Positions 62,122 to 64,000 of a stretch of 64,000 nucleotides of DNA are shown piece after piece (positions within the stretch are counted from its first letter, which is position 1; each line of letters opens with the position of its first letter). Origin of the DNA: Clostridia bacterium. GTDB taxonomy: Bacteria > Bacillota > Clostridia > Christensenellales > Borkfalkiaceae. A model generated the notes under the pieces. The model was not told the origin of the DNA. It worked only from the letters and a program-made list of their open reading frames with translations, and searched no databases. The DNA lies in the NCBI GenBank assembly GCA_017397305.1, contig JAFQJB010000016.1:20230-84229 (forward strand). The letters run 5' to 3'. Both the position numbers and the translations under genes were made by a program.

Positions 62122-62180
62122 ATTGACATTTGTGTGTCAATATGATATCATTATATGGAAAGACATGGAATGATATCGTT
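62122..62180 (-). promoter_or_regulatory. Palindrome cluster upstream of the DUF2188 unit
   Basis: ATTGACA-N6-TGTCAAT (62122-62141), a perfect ATGATATCAT (62142-62151) and a second AATGATATCGTT (62169-62180). They look like operator sites for a repressor of the two-gene unit that follows; a minus-strand TTGACA is inside the first repeat. Confidence 0.5.
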
Positions 62181-62194
62181 GATATTGCTTCCGA

Positions 62195-62231
62195 AAACCT
62201 TGTTAAGCTCGCAACTTAACAAGGTTTTTCT
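62195..62231 (-). terminator. Terminator after the Fic gene
   Basis: AAACCTTGTTAAG and CTTAACAAGGTTT form a perfect 13-bp stem around a 7-base loop. The T-tract is best on the plus strand, but the AAAAAG side gives a weaker one on the minus strand, which runs from the Fic gene. Confidence 0.7.
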
Positions 62232-62283
62232 TTTACTTGTGTTAGCATGTTAATAAAATATCTTGTTGATATTATCTTTTATG

Positions 62284-63357
62284 TTAAATCCCTCTTGCCA
62301 AATCCATAAGTTCGACAAAAAAGAATAAACGTCCCCTCTTCCTATCATTTCCATGCAAGACCCTTTCTCTCTCTAATATGTTTAAGTATCTTACAGCTTG
62401 TCCATGAGAAACAGAAAGTTTATCAGCAAGATAATCCGCATTTAATACAGGATGAGTAAATAAGCATTCAATGATGGCATCAAATTTAGGACTATTGATA
62501 CTTTTTTGCACCACTGCTTTAGTTTTTATATATAAGTCATTGAGAGAATCAATATATCCTATTAATTTTGTTGTTTGCGCTGTTATTTTTTTTAGAAAAT
62601 ATTTTATCCATTCATCATAGTTATTTTTGCGAGTATCTGTAAGCATGTTATAATAAACGCTTTTATCTGCACTTATCGCCTCGCTAATATAAAAGAATGG
62701 AAAATTTATAACCTTTGCTTTGAACAAATATAAACTTACCAAAACTCTTCCAACACGTCCATTACCATCCGAAAATGGGTGTATTGATTCAAACTGAGAA
62801 TGTATAATAGCAGCTTTAATCAGCGGATGAATATCATCCATCGTATCATTCATATACGATATCAATTCGTCCATATATTTTTTCGTTTCAGAATGCGTTG
62901 GTGGAATATACACAACCGTACCTACACTATTTACAATTCTATTATCTGACGACTTATATTTGCCTCTATCTTTTTCATTCTCAGGAGATAATATTTTATC
63001 CATCATTAAAGCGTGGATTTTTTGAATAAAACTATGAGTAAAGTTTTCCACCCTTAAATATTCAGAACCAAAAACTAACGTCCTTGTATGATTATGAACT
63101 TCTATCATAACCTTATCGTCTTGATTTTTAGAACCCATTTCACTTTCAAAAACATCCGAAATTGTTGTTTGAGTTCCCTCTATATACATTGAAGAAATCG
63201 CCTCTTTTTTGTGAAGCATCGGGACAAGTATACTATTAAATTGATAAGCGTTTATTTTTGCTTCTAGTATCCCCAAATTCTTTGAGGCTGTAGCCATATC
63301 CATAATAAAAGAATTTGCATTATAATCATCCAAACGGTCTTTTATAAATTCAAGCAT
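62284..63357 (-). CDS. Fic-family AMP transferase with N-terminal inhibitory motif
   Basis: 357 residues. The Fic core motif HPFSDGNGRVGR is at about 193-204, with the catalytic histidine. An N-terminal inhibitory motif of the S/T-x-x-x-E-G/N type is present as SMYIEG at 56-61, so this is a class II, self-inhibited Fic. A winged-helix-like C-terminus (HPVLNADYLADKLSVSHGQAVRYLNILERERVL, about 300-340) suggests nucleic-acid or partner binding. Fic enzymes transfer AMP or other groups to proteins. It has a perfect promoter and an AGGAGG site. No antitoxin gene is adjacent. Confidence 0.9.
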   Translation of the reverse strand: MLEFIKDRLDDYNANSFIMDMATASKNLGILEAKINAYQFNSILVPMLHKKEAISSMYIEGTQTTISDVFESEMGSKNQDDKVMIEVHNHTRTLVFGSEYLRVENFTHSFIQKIHALMMDKILSPENEKDRGKYKSSDNRIVNSVGTVVYIPPTHSETKKYMDELISYMNDTMDDIHPLIKAAIIHSQFESIHPFSDGNGRVGRVLVSLYLFKAKVINFPFFYISEAISADKSVYYNMLTDTRKNNYDEWIKYFLKKITAQTTKLIGYIDSLNDLYIKTKAVVQKSINSPKFDAIIECLFTHPVLNADYLADKLSVSHGQAVRYLNILERERVLHGNDRKRGRLFFFVELMDLARGI

Positions 63358-63380
63358 CTCAAAACCTCCTATTTGTCCTA

Positions 63381-63409
63381 ATTATAACAAATATCAATAA
63401 AGTTGTCAA
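63381..63409 (-). promoter_or_regulatory. Perfect promoter for the Fic gene
   Basis: Minus strand TTGACA (63404-63409), 17 bases, TATAAT (63381-63386), with AGGAGG before the start at 63357. Confidence 0.85.
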
Positions 63410-63415
63410 CTAATT

Positions 63416-63448
63416 TAACGTGCATTTTTTACAATTTGTTGCACGTTA
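63416..63448. promoter_or_regulatory. Inverted repeat directly upstream of the Fic -35 box
   Basis: TAACGTGCA, 15 bases, TGCACGTTA: perfect 9-bp arms 6 bases upstream of the -35 box. It may be an activator or repressor site, or a terminator-like end of the upstream array. Confidence 0.55.
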
Positions 63449-63472
63449 TTTTAGTTTTTGACGCGCTTCAAA

Positions 63473-63510
63473 ACAAAAAACAGCCTTTTTTGTAGTAAAA
63501 AAGACTGTTT
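63473..63510 (-). terminator. Terminator after tRNA-like unit 2
   Basis: On the minus strand AAACAGTC plus a T-rich arm pairs with an A-rich arm plus GGCTGTTT, then TTTTG. It lies 3 bases after the CCA end of the unit. Confidence 0.75.
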
Positions 63511-63512
63511 CG

Positions 63513-63624
63513 TGGTATACCCTGGCAGAATCGAACTTGTAACTAGCCCTTAGGAGGGGCTGTTAAGCCGAGCACCTTAGGTGCGAACGCCATCGAGCTT
63601 TGCTCGATATATCCATTTAACTAT
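63513..63624 (-). pseudogene. tRNA-Arg-like unit 2 with D-arm insertion and foreign acceptor end
   Basis: On the minus strand it begins TAGTTAAATGGATATA like the tRNA-Arg(CCT) gene at 63931, then carries an insertion of about 44 bases (with hairpins TCGAGC/GCTCGA and GCACC/GGTGC), then an anticodon arm AGCCC-CTCCTAA-GGGCT and TTCGATT. It ends CTGCCAGGGTATACCA, which does not match the T-stem or a 5' acceptor strand. The terminator T-run takes the place of the 5' acceptor strand, so it cannot form a normal cloverleaf. Confidence 0.7.
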
Positions 63625-63654
63625 AAAAAAGACCGCTAAATGCGGTCTTTTTTT
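63625..63654 (-). terminator. Terminator of the tRNA 3'-end remnant
   Basis: Minus-strand AAAGACCGC and GCGGTCTTT pair around a 5-base loop, followed by T. Nearly the same hairpin follows the tRNA-Arg gene at 63899-63928. Confidence 0.85.
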
Positions 63655-63674
63655 GTTTGGTACTCCCGACGAGA
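63642..63674 (-). repeat. Direct repeat: tRNA-Arg 3' end plus terminator arm (copy 1)
   Basis: 33 bases identical to 63915-63947. They contain the last 17 bases of tRNA-Arg(CCT), including CCA and the acceptor strand, and half of the following terminator. The sequence inside this copy's T-arm side is unrelated hairpin DNA (CTGCGA/TCGCAG), so it is a cut-off tRNA end. Confidence 0.85.
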
Positions 63675-63750
63675 AACTGCGATAAATCGCAGGACTTTGC
63701 CCATCAAGATAAGTCCGTCATAGACGACCGAACTTGACAGCCTTTCTTCT

Positions 63751-63784
63751 CATTAAAAGAAAAAGACAGAGATTGCTGTCTTTT
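63751..63784 (-). terminator. Terminator after tRNA-like unit 1
   Basis: Minus-strand AAAAGACAG and CTGTCTTTT pair around a 6-base loop and are followed by TCTTTTA, directly after the unit's CCA. Confidence 0.8.
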
Positions 63785-63897
63785 TGGCACCCCCAACAAG
63801 AATCGAACTTGTAACTAGCCCTTAGGAGGGGTTGTTAAGCCGAGCACCTTAGGTAAAAACGCCATCGAGCTTTGCTCGATATATCCATTTAACTATA
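63785..63897 (-). pseudogene. tRNA-Arg-like unit 1 with D-arm insertion and foreign acceptor end
   Basis: Same layout as unit 2: a 5' part like tRNA-Arg(CCT), the same insertion of about 44 bases (differing by a few bases near its middle), a CTCCTAA anticodon loop with a poorer stem, and a T-arm ACAAG-TTCGATT-CTTGT that does pair. It ends TGGGGGTGCCA, for which no 5' acceptor partner exists upstream; a terminator T-run is there instead. It looks like a defective or repurposed tRNA. Confidence 0.7.
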
Positions 63898-63898
63898 A

Positions 63899-63928
63899 AA
63901 AAAGACCGCATTTCGCGGTCTTTTTTTG
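63899..63928 (-). terminator. Terminator of the tRNA-Arg gene
   Basis: Minus-strand AAAGACCGC, 5 bases, GCGGTCTTT then T. It sits 2 bases after the CCA of the tRNA-Arg gene, and the tRNA-like unit 1 begins in its T-run. Confidence 0.85.
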
Positions 63929-63947
63929 TTTGGTACTCCCGACGAGA
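63915..63947 (-). repeat. Direct repeat: tRNA-Arg 3' end plus terminator arm (copy 2)
   Basis: Identical over 33 bases to 63642-63674, 273 bases away. This copy is part of the intact tRNA-Arg gene. Confidence 0.85.
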
Positions 63948-64000
63948 CTCGAACTCATAATTGTCCCTTAGGAGGGGACTGTTATATCCATTTAACTACG
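63931..64000 (-). tRNA. tRNA-Arg (anticodon CCT), 5' end beyond the window
   Basis: Minus strand: D arm TAGTTAAATGGATATAAC, anticodon stem-loop GTCCC-CTCCTAA-GGGAC with anticodon CCT, T arm ATGAG-TTCGAGT-CTCGT, acceptor CGGGAGT, discriminator A and an encoded CCA. About five bases of the 5' acceptor strand lie past position 64000. It is the intact model for the two altered copies to its left. Confidence 0.88.

Noticed and set aside
63513..63897. Two more functional tRNA-Arg genes
   Set aside because: Neither has a 5' acceptor strand that pairs with its 3' end, both carry a D-arm insertion, and unit 2 has a broken T stem.
60300..64000. Prophage
   Set aside because: No integrase, capsid, portal, terminase or lysis gene is visible in the window.
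1..64000. CRISPR array or insertion sequence
   Set aside because: I saw no regularly spaced repeats of array type and no transposase with terminal inverted repeats.

Overview
The window looks like a chromosomal segment of an uncultured Clostridia-like Firmicute. The evidence is the gene content: ylxM-ffh-rpsP-khpA-rimM-trmD-rbgA, asnS-plsX-rnc-smc-ftsY, spoVG, sepF, niaR, a T-box leader, a yybP-ykoY leader, and consensus TTGACA/TATAAT promoters with AGGAGG-type ribosome binding sites. No species can be named from sequence alone.

Layout. 1-15,200 (minus strand) is a housekeeping block: dprA (partial), comM/yifB, rplS with its own promoter, then ylxM-ffh-rpsP-khpA-rimM-trmD-rbgA-rnhB-yraN from one perfect promoter, and asnS-plsX-rnc-smc-ftsY from another. 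15,300-21,550 holds a GNAT-like protein, a 40-residue basic protein, HEAT-like and TPR proteins, Hsp33 and a YesL/DUF624-type membrane protein. 21,760-25,470 (plus) is an asd-dapA-dapB-yggS-sepF operon. 25,500-33,900 holds an ion-transporter-superfamily permease behind a manganese-type riboswitch, ldh, murC, spoVG, trmO, xylB and an ABC exporter. 34,139-36,760 is a T-box-controlled HTH-cupin-acyl-CoA synthetase fusion. A neutral-ceramidase-like gene follows, then a glycerol-3-phosphate oxidation operon (HAD phosphatase, DUF1667, two FAD enzymes) with a divergent DeoR regulator, then a sugar-acid catabolic operon (epimerase, PIG-L deacetylase, enolase-superfamily dehydratase, alcohol dehydrogenase, DapA-family aldolase, M24 peptidase) with a divergent PocR-AraC regulator.

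49,383-55,963 (plus) is a run of membrane proteins including four YwaF/TIGR02206-like proteins, a YhhN-like protein, an acyltransferase-3 and PnuC. 56,038-60,290 (minus) is an NAD operon: nadA, a nadB-nadC fusion, the repressor niaR and an HD-domain protein. Its perfect promoter overlaps an inverted repeat that is the likely NiaR operator; PnuC next door fits the same pathway.

60,300-64,000 looks like accessory DNA beside a tRNA-Arg(CCT) gene: an internally duplicated small protein, a DUF2188 protein with an unrecognised 304-residue partner, a Fic-family AMP transferase, and an odd array of tRNA-Arg-derived units with a shared D-arm insertion, swapped CCA-ending acceptor ends and a terminator after each unit.

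Most interesting items: the tRNA-like array, the T-box before an acyl-CoA synthetase fusion, the Mn-type riboswitch before an unexpected permease class and directly after ldh, the YwaF-like cluster, and the DUF2188/304-residue unit with palindromic upstream DNA.
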